In this document: in pieces, positions 13,327 to 26,955 of the stretch | How the letters are laid out: every line of letters starts with the position of its first letter | Numbering within the stretch: position 1 is the stretch's first letter | Assembly: GCA_035041965.1 (NCBI GenBank) | Contig: JAPYMA010002647.1 | Location: 62,001 to 126,000 of the forward strand | Direction of reading: 5' to 3' | Source of the DNA: Anisakis pegreffii | Taxonomy: Eukaryota > Nematoda > Chromadorea > Rhabditida > Anisakidae | DNA: 64,000 nt | Translations under genes and position numbers: made by a program | The notes under the pieces: generated by a model | The model's database searches: none | What the model was told of the DNA's origin: nothing | What the model saw: the letters and a program-made list of their open reading frames with translations, nothing else

Positions 13327-16300
13327 GTCCCTTGCTCAAGACTATTCCTATCATTCAACTTTTGCTTTTAACCATCTTTTATGAAGTTTTGCTCAATATC
13401 AGTGAAAAAAAGCATTCCGTTGAATAAATTCAACAAAAAAAGAATATTTCGTGGAAAAACTAAGATGCAAACCGAAACGCGAGTCAACAATCATTAGCCA
13501 ATCTCATCAATTCAGTCTGGCATCCTGTTATTTCCGCCGGTGGCAATTTTCTTCCTATGCGATATAGCCAATAAAACCCAGCATTAGATTCAGTCCTTTC
13601 CTCCTTTCAGTTGTATAAACTGAGTAGATTGTAAATGTATTACTTGAAAATAGTAACGTAGTGAGCATTTGATTGGGAATGTTGAATGAAATCAAATCAA
13701 ATGAGACACATCGGCTGCATAAAATTAGATTTTGTCTCATGCAGGAAACTCTGCAAGAATGCTCTATGTGTTAGTAAATGGATGGATGTATGACTGATTG
13801 TGTTGGGCATGATGACGATAATAACGATGATGACAACAGTGAATTAAATGAGGTCAAACGAGAAATCTTTTTTTTTTGGATGAAAATTCCGAGTCATATG
13901 AATAGTAAGGTTGTTTGGTGACAGTGAAGAAGCATTCTTGGTTAATTTAATGAAGCTCAATCAAAATTTGGGTCTTCCTCCCTTTCCTCTCCCATTTCAC
14001 TCCAATGAAACTCAGCTTCTTAAATGATATTATCGCTCAATCAGCTATAATAACGTTATTTCTCATTTATTCATATAGAGAGCATACACATCCTCATTTG
14101 CCTCTTCAGATTTGAGCATAATCACAGTATATTTTCGCTCAAAATCGCGATCAAGTGTAGATAAATTTTAAACTTTCTACCCTTCGTTTGGACTAGTAAT
14201 TGAGAAAATTTCATTGTTTCAATCTAATCATGTTTGTGGGTTGAATCAAAACGAGTCAAGATATTTTCATTCGCAAAAAAAAAACTCATTGCAGCTAACA
14301 GTATACGGTTCTTCGGAATTTTTCTAATCTTTGTCTGCGTTCAGTGATTAATGTTCATGCTTAATGACTCATGATTAATGATGATCTAAGTAATCAATGA
14401 CTAAGAATTGGGTTGTGAACTCAAGAATATGATCTGCAGAAAGATCGACTAAATCATGAAGAGGAGAGCAGAAGAACGCAACTGATTGTAAAGTAAATGA
14501 AACGAACCAACAAATGAATTATGTGACTAAATAAATGTAAAACAAATGAAACAAAATTCTCTGAAACGAAAATAATAGCATAAAATCTTTCACTAACTCA
14601 AATAAAAGTGATGAATTTATGTATGTGCATCAGAAAATACAAACAATAAGTGCATTCACGAACTGCTCTCAGAAACGAACGAACGAACGTCTATCTATTT
14701 GCACACTCAAACTGAGTCAGTAGCAACAGCAGCATCAGTCAGCACAGTCAATCACTTACTAAAGCAGCAAATCAAAGCGAATCAAATCAGAAATCAGCAA
14801 AACGGGAAGTCCTTGAAATTCCTTTCAGTCACACAGCAGTGAATTGCACAGGCAGATTGATTCATACAAAGACTGATTTGTCGATAGATACATATCGAGA
14901 GATTTGAACGCCTATAAATTTATCTTATAATACCGATTAAGAACACTTTTGTGCCATCAGCGATCTTATTCCTGTGTGATCAATTCCACGTTTATATGGT
15001 TGCTTGCAATAAAAAGCTTATAGAAATGGAAGAGCGAAGAACTCTGCTGACAATGAGACTAATGGATAATGGTAAACTGTTAGGCAAAGCAAACAGATGA
15101 TATTCAAAAAACATACGATTTGTTTTTTTTTTCAGAATTAGCACCATGTGTACGTTTGGCGCAAAGAAATCAAGTCAGTCAGTGCATTGAAGTTTTTTTA
15201 GACAATCATGCGCAATAATATTGGAAACGAAATGGTAGTGGAGAGCGAAAAAGATTTGATCAAATGAGAGCTTTTTTTGCGCAGAAGAAGGAGAAGGAGA
15301 AGGTCATTTAATTGGTCCTAATGCATACACATCTCCTTTTCCTGTTTTTTTTTCTAGTCTTCTTCCTTTCTTTTATTGTTCCCAGTAAACTCCGATGAAC
15401 CACAAACGCCATACCGCAATAACGGTTGCGAACTGCTTACAGTTGGTCATCATCAACAGCCATTGAGATTCATTTCCAGTTAAATGAAAGACTATCTGAG
15501 CGATCAACAGTTTTTCACAAACATGTCTAGTTTTATTGCGTCTGACTCAGACACTCCAATCCATCTGATGACCGAACCAAAAAAATTATGAGTTTTGTCG
15601 GTGAATATTCAGCGCATTAACATCTCGTGTGCGACTTCCCTTCATAATTTCCAGATAGACATGATATCACTGCTTATTGAACGCTCGCTGCTTATTACAT
15701 CTCCAAAAGACCAAGTATACATAGCCACATTTAAGTGATGAAATTTTACTCGTAAGGGCTGATTTCTAGGATCTTGTTAGGTAGGTATGCGATGATGAAC
15801 GTATCTGACTGTTCTGTAGCTGATCACTGGTACTGAAGGATTTTGGTTTGCACTCAAAACGACCTGAATGAGATAGGTGATGACGCGCTAATATTACACA
15901 AAACTGAATAAGTTCGCTAGTTTTGAGCTCTGTTTCGTTGTCCGTGAGTGATCGATTTACCCTTTGTTTATGATTGCTTCATTCACTGCATTGTCTTAAA
16001 TACGACAACATCTTGAGAAGAAATCAAAAATCCAAAGCCTAATTGATGCAACAACGAATCTGGTGGAAATGACTTTGATATTACTAAGGCGGAAATAGAA
16101 AGCCGCTGATTGAGGGATTGATGTTATCAGTTCAAAGTGAGTAATTCACTCTAAAATAGCACTAATAAGATTGTACGATAGATAAGTGCGTGATTGACGT
16201 CACGTTAGCTCAACGATTGCTCGTTAAATTTTCGGTACGTTGCATCAAGATGACCTCTGTGAAGATTAAAATGTAAAGATACCTTTTCGCATAGCTCTTA

Positions 16301-17980
16301 TTTTTGAAATCTTGTAAAACTCGTTTAACTAAATGACGAAATATCCTAGATGAATGATGACTTAAGTTTTATGCTCTTTATTCGAACAAGATTGTTATCC
16401 TCATTCCATGGGATCATCGTCGTTCGGAGTAACGCGCTATTTGTGGTTATATGTTATGAAAGAAAGGTTCCTTTTTACAATTAAGAAGGAAAACTTCTCG
16501 TAGTGTTTTCCATAGAAGTCGACCATTTTGCACATTGAAGTTGATAACAATCATAATTCTTCTTCCATCGAAATTTCAAACTCCAGAAAATGTTTATAAT
16601 ATCCGTCAGTCAAATCATTCCCTTATAGAAAATTCAAGATCAAAAAACGTTCAAATGGTCAGTTCTGACGCTTCACAAACGATAAATTTTCAAATAATAA
16701 TTATTTTATCGCTAAGGTTTTTTGAAGATTCCTTCAAGATACGCTCAGTGCTGTACTTCAGACTCGTCATCGTTCATCATCCAGTGACAGAACATGTATG
16801 GATATTAATGAGCACGTTTGTATTTTAATGACCGTTTAAGGCTACTGGCTTCGTATCAGTTTTTTCGACGCTAAAATCTCGTTGAATAAGTCATATCACA
16901 GTGACTGATTGCCGCTTGTCCTCGTTGTTACTATTATTATGGAAAACTATTGTAAGTTCGTTCTTTTTTTTAGTCTTTGCCATTGCAATCATATGAATAA
17001 ATTTCAGTTTGTCAACAATTTTGAAACTTAATAATTTCAGACTTTCTTGAGAATTGAGTTAAAGAGTTAAACAACAAAACAACTGTTTTTCAATTGTGAA
17101 ATTGTTCTTTGCTTGCTGCTTGCAAGGCAATAAGTGCTATCGATTGATCAAAACACGACCAAATGGATGATCAGCTGAATTTCGGAGCTGCGATAATCAG
17201 GTGCAGGTGGATCTTATTTGTTGTTATTTGGTGGAAACCGGACAACTTTTTGTTTCTTTCGGTGATTGACCACGACTGGCGCTGCTTGACAATTGAATAT
17301 TTTTGGTTGTAGGTTTGAACCCTCATAAGATATCTTGAGCACGTTTTAATTGTTCATGCTTGTCCAATGTATATGTGCAACTGTGATAACTAGAATTTTG
17401 CTTTTATTATTATTTTTATTTTGTAATCATAATTTACTAGTAGCAATAAATAGTGATATCAACAACATTCATACATTCATATATAGATAAGTGTGCAAAT
17501 AAATTCTCAAAGGATCCCTTAAACAAAACCTTAATCACATTAAAGTACCTATGCATAATATTACAAGCCTAATTCCCGGACTATTTGTTAGTATTGCTTG
17601 TGGGAGCGTGAGAGCCCCAACAGGAAGCTACTTTTCAACAACAGTTCTATCCCTGCCATTTTCGTCGGGATCCATTGCCACTCAGGTTCCTCTCTCCCAA
17701 AAAGCTGCTACTCTTTGACGAATACTGTCCTCTTTGACGAAGCTAAACAATTTTCATGCTTGACGTATTCTCCCCATGCTCAAACGGTTTTGAACCGTCC
17801 TAAATGAGAACATTAACGCATCCTTCTCGGGACCAGAAGGGAACGACGAGATTGGATAGTCTTCTAACTGAATGATTATTTGTGTTAAAGACGGCGAATG
17901 AAAAACTGAAAATGAGTCAACTGATTGAATTTGATACCTCGTAAACGATAGGAGAATATTATACAAAACGGAAACATCAT
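13327..17980. other. Intergenic, no supported gene
   Basis: No recognisable exon. It holds poly-A/T runs and repeats of CAATGA- and ATGAAT-type words. A patch at about 17580-17830 has a more balanced base composition than its surroundings and short open frames on both strands, but I recognise no protein family in it. It lies just 3' of the ion-channel gene and may contain part of that gene's 3' UTR. Confidence 0.45.
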
Positions 17981-20900
17981 TCATAAAATGATCCAAAACA
18001 GAAAATAAAGAAAAGTGAGAAGAGAAAAAAGAATCGGTAAAATGATGCGTGCACCCAGATCAACACGCGCTGCCATTATGGATAGGTAATCAGCCCATTG
18101 TCGAAAATGCTGATATATGATCACATCACTGTTGGATATCGACGACGAACTCGGTTGAATCTCGAAATGCTTAATTTCAATCAATCGCTCATTCAGCGCA
18201 ATAACAACATAGCACCATTATTAATTGCTTTCATAAATCTTCGATGTTGGCTATGAAATATTCAGGTGATTCAAATGATAAGTCAGTGTTCGTCGTGGTT
18301 GCAGTGAAATGAAAATCGACAAGACAAGAATATTCAGGCGAAACAAACGAACCACTTCGTGTTTCTTATCGAAAATGCGACCGTTCGCCACTGGCACTTT
18401 CGGACTGGCGTTCATATTTACAAAAGCGTTTCGAAGGGCACGTTTCTCGTGTCTATAGCGACTTTCTTTGCGCACTAAAGTGTCTTTGTCGGCCAGCATT
18501 CGATATTTTTGCGATAAATGCGTGAGCATTTGAACGATTAGGAACTGAAATTGGATATGTGCTGAATTGATTAACAAATTCGAATGATGAATCTGCTGAA
18601 TTTTCAAGTTCTGTTTACGTTATACAATTTTTGGGGACATAATTTAATCTAGAATGGTTATTCTCAGCATTGATTTGCGGAATTTAGAGTTGAAATGATA
18701 GCAATAAAACAACCTCAACAAATGAGATTGATAAGAATATCGAGCAAATGATAAGCCATATATCCGCGGCTGTTAAATAGACCAATGTTGGCATATCACT
18801 ATAAGCGTTGAAAATCTGAAATTATGTTAATTAGGAACTGATAGGCAAAGATATAGGCAAAGAAAGGTAATTCATAACAACAAAGATCAAATAACTATTC
18901 CGATGACCATTGACTGGTATTGCTCAGAAATTTTAGCTTTTATTCAGTGTAAATTTCTACAGAAAATGTCAATTTGAGGTAAGCAAATCGATGAAACTCA
19001 CAATGAAGCAAATGATAGATGTGGAAAAGATGAGAACAGTTAAGCGAGTTTGTATTTGATTTCGATTGATATAAATGCTGCTCCACGATATGAATATGGC
19101 AAGGATCGACGGTAAAAAGAAGCGTATCAAGGGAATGTATAACGGTCTTGACATGATCAACTTTGCGCGAACACAACCGAATTGCGCTAAAAATCGTCTT
19201 CGCATTAACTAAATCATTCAACTGCTGAAGGATGGCGATGGTCTGTGATACAAATAAATATGGCGTATAACGTATTATGTTATCATCTCCAGAATCAGAT
19301 AAAATATGCTTATTTAGCAGTGAATGATATGGAAGTGACTGAAGGAGACGAAGGGATGGAATTATCAATACGAACCATGAGGCGCATTGAATCCGGTCAG
19401 TGAATATGCAGAGTCATGTTCACAGTAGTGACCAACAGCCGATTGGACAACAAGATTCGGAGTTGATATGCCGGAGCTCAAACGAGGCTCACTGGAGTCA
19501 ATCCATTTTAACGTTAATTGCTTTAACGGATGACGAACTTCAATGACTTTTTTCAGAAAACATTTACAGAAGACGATACGCTCCATTACCGAGAGCAATC
19601 GATCACTCCAAAAAGCTCAACAAAAACTCGTCACTTTTGATATTTTCGCAATAATTCTGACCACCAACAGCAAATAGAGAAAACAGAAGAAAAAACTGAA
19701 TCAAATGTTGATGAAAAACCAACAAGCAACGACGGGAAAGGATCATAATTTTGTGAAAAACGAATTCTGAGAGGAAGTAACAAACCTGAGACTATGTCAA
19801 TATCACACTGATGAGTATCAAATGGATAGTTTTTCAACTGATATGGACAATATATTTCCACATTGTACCTAAGAAAAAATTAACGGTGATTTTCGCAGTA
19901 AAAATCAATCAATGCAGGAATTGCTCATTTGGATTCAGTTAAAAAAAGAAAAGCGATAAGGAAACCGTCGCTTTTCCCAGAATAACTTCCCCCATAAAAT
20001 TTCTCACTTTGAACAGATCACTTTCTGCAAAAACACAACTCGGGTGGAACTCACGGCATGGGTTCTTGATCAAAGAGGTACGAGTGTAGGATATGAGTGA
20101 AAAAAAAAGAGTGGAAAGAGATGATAATGATGAATACTTGGATTGTGAAGAGGTCGTTCCGTCATGGGTTGTGGTGACGAGACGGTAGTCGTCAATTAAA
20201 GCCTGAGATTTGCTTGAGATGATGATGTCTGAGAATGGATACTGGTATTGATCGTGTCGAACAATCGACGATCCCATTGATCGTTTTGATTTTTCCACAA
20301 CAATTATCAACGAAAGTGTTGCTTTGAATGTCTGTAAAGATAAATGGCGTTCAACTGGCGATTCTTGGCTGAACGCAACAGAAAAATTTGATCAATTACC
20401 ACTCATCCCTTTGATTTAAAACAAAAACCTATGAGGAATCAAAACTTCATATGTGCTGAAATGTAACGTGCCGAAAAATGTAAAATATGTAACGTGCTGA
20501 AATCCTAATTGAAGATTATTCGTTATGAGCGTTACTCAAAGTAGTCACAACAAGTAACCTACCGACTGCTTAAAATTGATCTCATTAATCGAGTGAATTT
20601 GCAAACCAATTCGTATGACGGCTGCATCTGAAATGCTAGTTGGATTTATACAAGCATTCAGTCAAATTCTTGGAAGATATTTGTGTTCTTGTACGATAAG
20701 CAGCAGCTATGTACGCTACTGATGGTTCACTGAGCGATAGAAGCGAAAGACGAGTTTCCACTCTGTTCTCAAGTGTCATTTTATCAAAGTTCACCCGAAC
20801 ACACCAACACAAACACCTTTCGAATGTTACATTCGATCGATCATGTTTTTCTGTGTTTCCGAACATTCCGTTCAGCACAACAATTGTTTGAAACGGATGA

Positions 20901-21213
20901 TTTGAATTGGTAAAAATGAAGGTCAAGAATTGGATGGTGCATTATGATTGATTGCATCAGTAGCACAGTTGCTTTCACCTGTGAATGATTAGCATCGAAA
21001 TTCGTAATCAGAGCAAGACGCTGCAGTCAATAACGACGCATTTAGCTTCCGTGAATGCAATTCCAAAGAATTACATTCAGCAGTTCAGTTCATACCTTTA
21101 TTTGAAGTGTTCACATGGAATCGCTGATCAGCATATTGAGATGATGCATTTACGAATAGTACGAAAATTGATTGGATAAGAAGCCAAATAACGAGCAAAG
21201 GATGAATCGTCAT
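17981..21213 (-). CDS. Cys-loop ligand-gated ion channel subunit, divergent
   Basis: Plasma-membrane pentameric receptor channel subunit. Nine minus-strand exons join in phase to 429 aa: 21213-21096, 20627-20563, 20331-20138, 19868-19786, 19537-19376, 19186-19002, 18815-18714, 18544-18353, 18169-17981. Residues 8-24 are a hydrophobic signal peptide. The Cys-loop is C133 to C147 with exactly 13 residues between and the core YPFD. A second Cys pair (C192, C212) precedes M1, as in glycine- and glutamate-gated chloride channels. M1 is about 228-247, M2 about 255-271, M3 about 280-302, then a basic intracellular loop of about 85 residues, and M4 about 408-429 running to the stop. The M1-M2 linker has Q-T-R instead of P-A-R, and the 9' residue is Ser264. 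Family membership is certain. Ligand and ion selectivity cannot be assigned. The start is chosen because it opens the signal peptide. Confidence 0.93.
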
Positions 21214-24200
21214 GGTGTTTGCTCGAACAATCTGATTGATTGTGAGAGTTCGTGAGGAATGCTGAAATTTGGGATATTTTATTCGAAGAACGACTTCATA
21301 TTCTTTCATCTTCAAGTAGGAAAAATCCGAATAGATTCATGATCAATTCAAATTGGATGTGTCGCGTTTTGATCGCATCTGTTCTTCAGAAGTCGCCAGT
21401 GAAAAACGATTCTAAATGCTGACTATATTCACGAACCAAGTGACAGTTGTCGTGTGACAGCAGCGTATGAATCGCTATCTCGCTCTCATGCACTGCAGGC
21501 GTTTCTTACAGGTGAATATCACACTTATTTCAGTTGAAACATCACAAAACTGCGACTTCACCGAAGTTTCTATAATATTACCGTGACCATCCGTGGGCAG
21601 TTTCAATATGATCAATGATTTCGTGGCTGCAATAAGAATAATCACCAAAAGCAATCAGTTCCTTGTGAACTATTCAGACCTATGAATCAATCATGTGTTG
21701 AAATGAAATTCCTCTAATGTTATAGAGAGTGAACGAAATGAATACAACAAAAATGCCTGATATCTCCAAAATAAAAGCAACTCAGCAAGCATGAGATTTT
21801 ACTGTTTGTTCAAATGAGATGAAATTTGGAGAATATTTTGGAAAAAAGACGCAGAATAATTTCGAAAACGTTAAATAATAAACATTCGGCATCGTTCACA
21901 CAGAGTTATTAAATGTTTTTATTACATCACAATTAGATGGCACAAAAGCTCAGGTCTGCCATGCCACTGAGCACATTAACGAAGGTAACGAACATTAAGT
22001 TGGATATATCAGGAGCACAGGTGCACACGAGCAGTACCATAAAATTAATGAGACAGCTGTCATAAATTTCGTCAGTTGTAAACAGAATTCGTTGAGTTAT
22101 TGCTTTTAAAGATCTGTTTTTTGAGCTGTCAAAAATTGATTCCGTTGGTGGGAGAAGATTCGTTTTTCAAAAACTTTCACCAATCGAGAGCTCTTATCTT
22201 GGAGCCACTTTTGATTTATTTCACCTCAACACTCAACTAGACTTAGATCAAAAACATCGATCAACAAGCACTATTGTTTTTTTTTTTTGATCAAAAAATC
22301 AACTGTGGTTAAAAGTTCAATGCAAGGTGATCATTTCAAATTACTCAATTTTCGTCAGTTATTATAAATGTTATTCGAGACAGGCATTGATATGGGATGT
22401 CAAATCTTGATGGCAAAAAGCGATACAGATATTCGATTATATTCAGTTTCCTCCTACTATCAAAACATCTCATCATTGAAGCATTCATACTGAGATAACT
22501 ATTAATAATATTCTCTCCCATGCCATCCCCTAAATTAGCCCTATGTTCGAAACCCTCTGCTTGAAACTGTTTAGGCCATCAGAAAGCTTCTATGCGCAGT
22601 AATTGTATTCATCGGTACTGTCGATCAAATGAGGATTGCGAAACCAATCGGAACAAATAAACTATCAGATCGATCGGAACACTTCTTACAACAACTGTGC
22701 AATACCGCAATCGTGTTATCACTCCAATAGATTCGTAAAATAGACGAATGAACGATTTCGCGAAGAAACTCTCTCAACAATTGATCACTCATGTAACATT
22801 CCATTAAGCACACATCCACATAACAGATTAATTCAGCCAATCAGTTGAGTCAGTAAAGTCGCAAATCAAAATCGTTGAAATGAATAATTAAATGTAATAT
22901 GAGAATAATTTTAAAAGAAGAACCAATAGGGCAAACCCAATCAGAGAATGAAAGGGTGAAGGATTAGACTGGTGGATGTAAGTGTGCGTAGTTGTTGAGG
23001 ATGTGGTGGTTGAGGAAATGGCAATCACTTCATAAAGTTCATACAAATATCAACAAACAGCTGCTTACTTGTAGTTAGCTTGAATGAGTAAGTGCATTGC
23101 AGCTGAGTTATTGACGTGATGAGTTGTTGAAGTCTAGAGACGACTCATCGATACTTGTAGTGTTATTGATGTGATATGATTGGTGTCGTTTGAATTCGGT
23201 ATATTGCGGCTTTTTTTTGACTCATTTGCAGTCATTTCTTTGAATTGGATCACCTGAGTTTAAGGCAGTTTAAGGCACCTGTTGGTATCTTTCATCTCAT
23301 TACTGAACACATCCATTTGAAACATCAACTTATCAATGATATGTTCATTCATGAGAAGTATCTTGTTACCAAGTGATATGACATGTATTTTATGAGGAGT
23401 TTTTGCCGAAAACAAGAATGAGATCAAAACTGTAGGACAGCGATAAAGATTCAGTCGAATGGAGATAAACGAAGAGCATTTTTCAGAAGCTGAATTGGTT
23501 CGCAGATATAAACTTTACTTGTTGACAAACTTCATATAAACTTTACCTTGTCACCTTATAGTGATTAGGAGTGATTTGTTAGTTGCAGTGATTGGTAGTT
23601 TAAAGTTACGGTCGTTAGAGTTGTTGAAGAGTAGTCTTTACTGAATAGTCATTCGGTTCCTTTCAACATAAACAATTCAGAGGACATAAGTGAAATTTAA
23701 CCAAACGAAATCACAAGTTGCAATGCTACCTGTAGAAGCAATTTCTCTTCGACGTATGGTCGTCATACCGATAATCCGCTTCTGAGCGACCATTCAACAC
23801 CACCATCCTGGAACAATCAGCAATTCTCACTACAGCATGTGGATCAGAAAACCGTTTCCAAGTGAAATTTCAAATTTTGGAGACTGATAAGCCCCAAAAG
23901 GACTCCAAAAATGATCCGGCAGTAGGCTCTCGCCACATATATCTGAACAACGTGATGAACTTGTTTACATTTGTGTACTGAAAAAACACGTGATTAAGGG
24001 CGCGGTTTAAGTGAAGACGTAGACTTCTGCTACTCTTGATTACGCGTGTGGCTGGTAATTATGCACGACAGTACCAAATTTGAGGTGAAATCAAATTTGA
24101 GATCAACGCTTAGGAGTGATCTGTTAGTTGAAGGAGTGATTAGGAGTGATTTTAGGAGTGATTTGTAGAATTTGCACACAATTTTTGCATTCGATCAATC

Positions 24201-25650
24201 GACATTTCAAGGCGATCATGTGTTCTGTGGATTTCGGAAGTAAACAGAATAGTTCTTATTAGTTTTTGAGATGTTAGTAACTGTCACATCAAAGTATTAA
24301 CTTGTTCACCGAACATCGAATCTGCAAAGAGCATTAAAGAGCACTTACCAGACTGTAATGAGCTTTACTGAATCCGTATCCTCCACTTTGGTACTATTCT
24401 GCTGGCTTCTCAGTTTCAGCGGAAAATGGCACGTCTATGATATGTTTAAACGACTCGTTGTAACTGTTGCTATCAGTTGAGCTAGTTTCAACTTCACTGA
24501 GAAAATCGATCGCATCTGAGCATTTGCAATAATCCAGCACTCAGAAACCAGAGTACTCGTCTAATTCGACGAATCAACTGAATTTTTGTAAAAATTCATA
24601 AACAAACAGCAAACTGCGGCGCTGTCTGATGTTTGAGTGATAAACATCGAAATCTAAATGACTCTTGTTATTGAAGATTCAGAATCAGATGGATGATATG
24701 AGGTTTTCACGTCTGCGATGTAATAGTGGCTCAATGAAATGTTTTTATTCGAATAGAGAAGACGACGAATTCACCGAACCGGTCATAACGCGATTGATTG
24801 AGAAAGATATAATGAAATATTGCATCATCCATCATAAAAATTTACCTTATTCATCAACGCAAGCAAAAATACGTGCGTGATTCTTCTGAAGGTGAAAAAT
24901 CAGTGCCTACTGTAAATAGAAGTTGCTGATCCTAATTCATTATGATATATGTGTCAAAATGTTCCACTGATGTGTCTAATGCATTGTTGCACTCAAACTG
25001 AATCAACACCGTATTGGCGAGTAGCAGCGAACTAGTTGTTTCCATTCGTGATCGTGTTTTATTTTTGATTTGCACTCTTCATCCAGAAAATTAATTCCAA
25101 CGGCCAGTACAGGTGAAGGTTGGTGTGAAAAATATGCTTGAAGCCAAATTTCACAAAGTTATCAGCTCGAATTGTACATTTGATGTGAAGCTGAGAAAAG
25201 AAAACACCACTAAAGAATGCATCAAATTTGATCTGCTATAAGATCAAGTTTTATATCCTCTCTGTGTATTTTTAATCCCTGGTTCCCATCCCCGTCAACT
25301 TGAGAGAGGATCCTTCGAAGATGGTGATGAAATGGAAATTTATCATCAGGAATACACTGAATAAAATTGAATCACATAAACGGGCGCTTAATAATGAATA
25401 TGAAAAATAGTGGTGAAAGTTTCAGTGAATGTTTTCAGTGACGACGTGCATTATTAAGTGAGCGACGTGCTAATTCGCAATTTCAAATTTTTATTTCATC
25501 GAAACAGTGAACATTATTAAAATTTTACTTTAAAGTCAGTCTGAAAATGATAGGTTGTTTTATTGGTTTTATAAAACACACGAATGCACTTCTTCATTCT
25601 GCGCACAAGTAAAGTTTTTCTGTGAATCCTTCTCAAACCATCAGACATTA
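21214..25650. other. Intergenic, 5' flank of the channel gene
   Basis: No gene supported. The upstream side of the minus-strand channel gene begins here and should hold its promoter, but I see no distinctive element. A short imperfect tandem repeat of AGGAGTGATT units lies at about 24108-24166, and a related single copy is near 23568-23590. The rest is AT-rich with short homopolymer runs. Confidence 0.45.
24108..24166. repeat. Short tandem repeat, AGGAGTGATT unit
   Basis: The word TTAGGAGTGAT(T/C) occurs three to four times within 60 bp, twice followed by TGTTAGTTG or a close variant. The same TAGGAGTGATTTGTTAGTTG string occurs once more at about 23567-23586, so the unit has been copied at least twice locally. 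Confidence 0.6.
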
Positions 25651-25658
25651 CTATAAAA

Positions 25659-25846
25659 CAGTGGTTTCCTAGCTCGGGCGCTCCATTACCCCCTTCGATG
25701 ATCTGGCAACCCGTCATTATCCTCCCCCCCACTACAATAATTCACTGTTTCCACACATATTGTCAGAACAAAATTTCCGATCCTCCATTGCTTCTGATAC
25801 CCTAAAATTACCCAGAGGCGGGTGATTCCCCCTATGAAGACCGCTG
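25659..25846 (-). mobile_element. hAT-type MITE, copy A
   Basis: A 188-bp non-autonomous element. Its ends are CAGTGGTTTCC on the plus strand and CAGCGGTCTTC read from the other end, the short inverted termini typical of hAT elements. It is flanked by CTATAAAA (25651-25658) and CTATAAAG (25847-25854), an 8-bp target duplication with one mismatch. Its interior matches the element at 33620-33833 in reverse orientation, sharing segments such as GGGTAATTT..AGGGTATCAG and ATCGAAGGGG. It has no transposase. Assignment to hAT rests on termini and duplication length. Confidence 0.8.
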
Positions 25847-25854
25847 CTATAAAG

Positions 25855-26746
25855 CGATGCCCTCTGGTCTATTTGTTCATATGATTCTATCCAATGGAAT
25901 CGAAAGCATCATTCGATTCCGAAAATGTATTTTGATTCAGCTGGATCAGTCATACGACGAGGTGTTCAATCCTGCAAAGCAACTCTTTTCCACCTGAATC
26001 TAAAAGTTGCAGGTTAACCTGTCCAAAGTCTCGATTTTGAGAAGGTTTCTTGTGGTGTTATGATGACTACACTGGTCCGTTATGATGCCTTGCCTCATCA
26101 TAGCACACAGCGAACATTTCTCAACACAAAATTCCTGCAATGAAGTTCAACTTCTCGAGATTGACTCAACCAAACTGAAAAAAGGCTTGAATATGAGAAG
26201 GGCAATTCATTGGTAGAGAATGATGATTGTTGTCTGTTTTGAAAACGAGTCAGTCACACGTCTATGAAAGTGCATTTTGAACGAGCATGTGAATTTGGTG
26301 CTGTTGAAATTACGAGACAAATTGGAGAATACGTGACTAAAACGATTTAGAAAAGGAAATTATGTTGATTGGCAATGAGAAAAACAACGATCGAATGTCC
26401 ATTATTCCACTCTTTTTGCAAAACAATTGAAAATAGATTTTCGAATGAATTGATTGAACCGCCTTCATCACCAACATTAAGAACACACACACCAAATTGT
26501 CGTGCCTTGCCTCAGCATAGCACATTCACAGACACCGCACTAAAGTGCTTTATAAGCTGCACCATATCCGTTCAGTTTCAGTTCCCGTATCCTTCACAGT
26601 GAACAAATCGAACCTAACTCACTGTGGCAATTTGAAAATGTTTGCTTATAATTCCATGCCCTTCTAGTCATGATAATGTTTATCATTATCGTAATTATTA
26701 CCTATGTAGGTAGTTGTTATCATCCATGTTGCCCAAACCAATATCA
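25855..26746. other. Intergenic
   Basis: Nothing coding recognised. The phrase TGCCTTGCCTCA followed by N-CATAGCACA occurs twice (about 26085-26107 and 26503-26525), which suggests a small local duplication. Confidence 0.4.
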
Positions 26747-26754
26747 TGCTAGCG

Positions 26755-26947
26755 ATGTGGTTCAAAAGCGTTTTGCTCCGTAGACGCTAGAAAATTTTAA
26801 GATACCCTCGAATCCCCTACCTTACCTCTCATACCCACCCGCACTCCTCACTCACCTGCTCTCATCGCACACACCATCGCACCCCTTCTCACCCCACCCT
26901 CTCTCGGACCTCCAAGGAGTCCATGGACCACATTTTGAGAAACCCTG
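26755..26947. mobile_element. hAT-type MITE, pyrimidine-rich
   Basis: A 193-bp candidate. The right end, read inward, is CAGGGTTTCTCAAAATG and the left end is ATGTGGTTCAAAAG, a decayed match. The flanks are TGCTAGCG (26747-26754) and TGCTAGTG (26948-26955), an 8-bp duplication with one mismatch. The interior is strikingly C/T-rich on the plus strand (about 26815-26915) against AT-rich surroundings. It has no open frame for a transposase. Confidence 0.65.
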
Positions 26948-26955
26948 TGCTAGTG

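Noticed and set aside
13245..13427. 60-codon frame over the tRNA
   Set aside because: It overlaps the intact tRNA-Trp gene, so the coding potential is incidental.
17580..17830. Possible transposase fragment
   Set aside because: Base composition is suggestive, but neither strand shows a recognisable motif or uninterrupted frame beyond about 70 codons.
18940..19368. 142-codon minus-strand frame
   Set aside because: A shadow in another frame of the ion-channel M1-M2 exon and adjoining introns.
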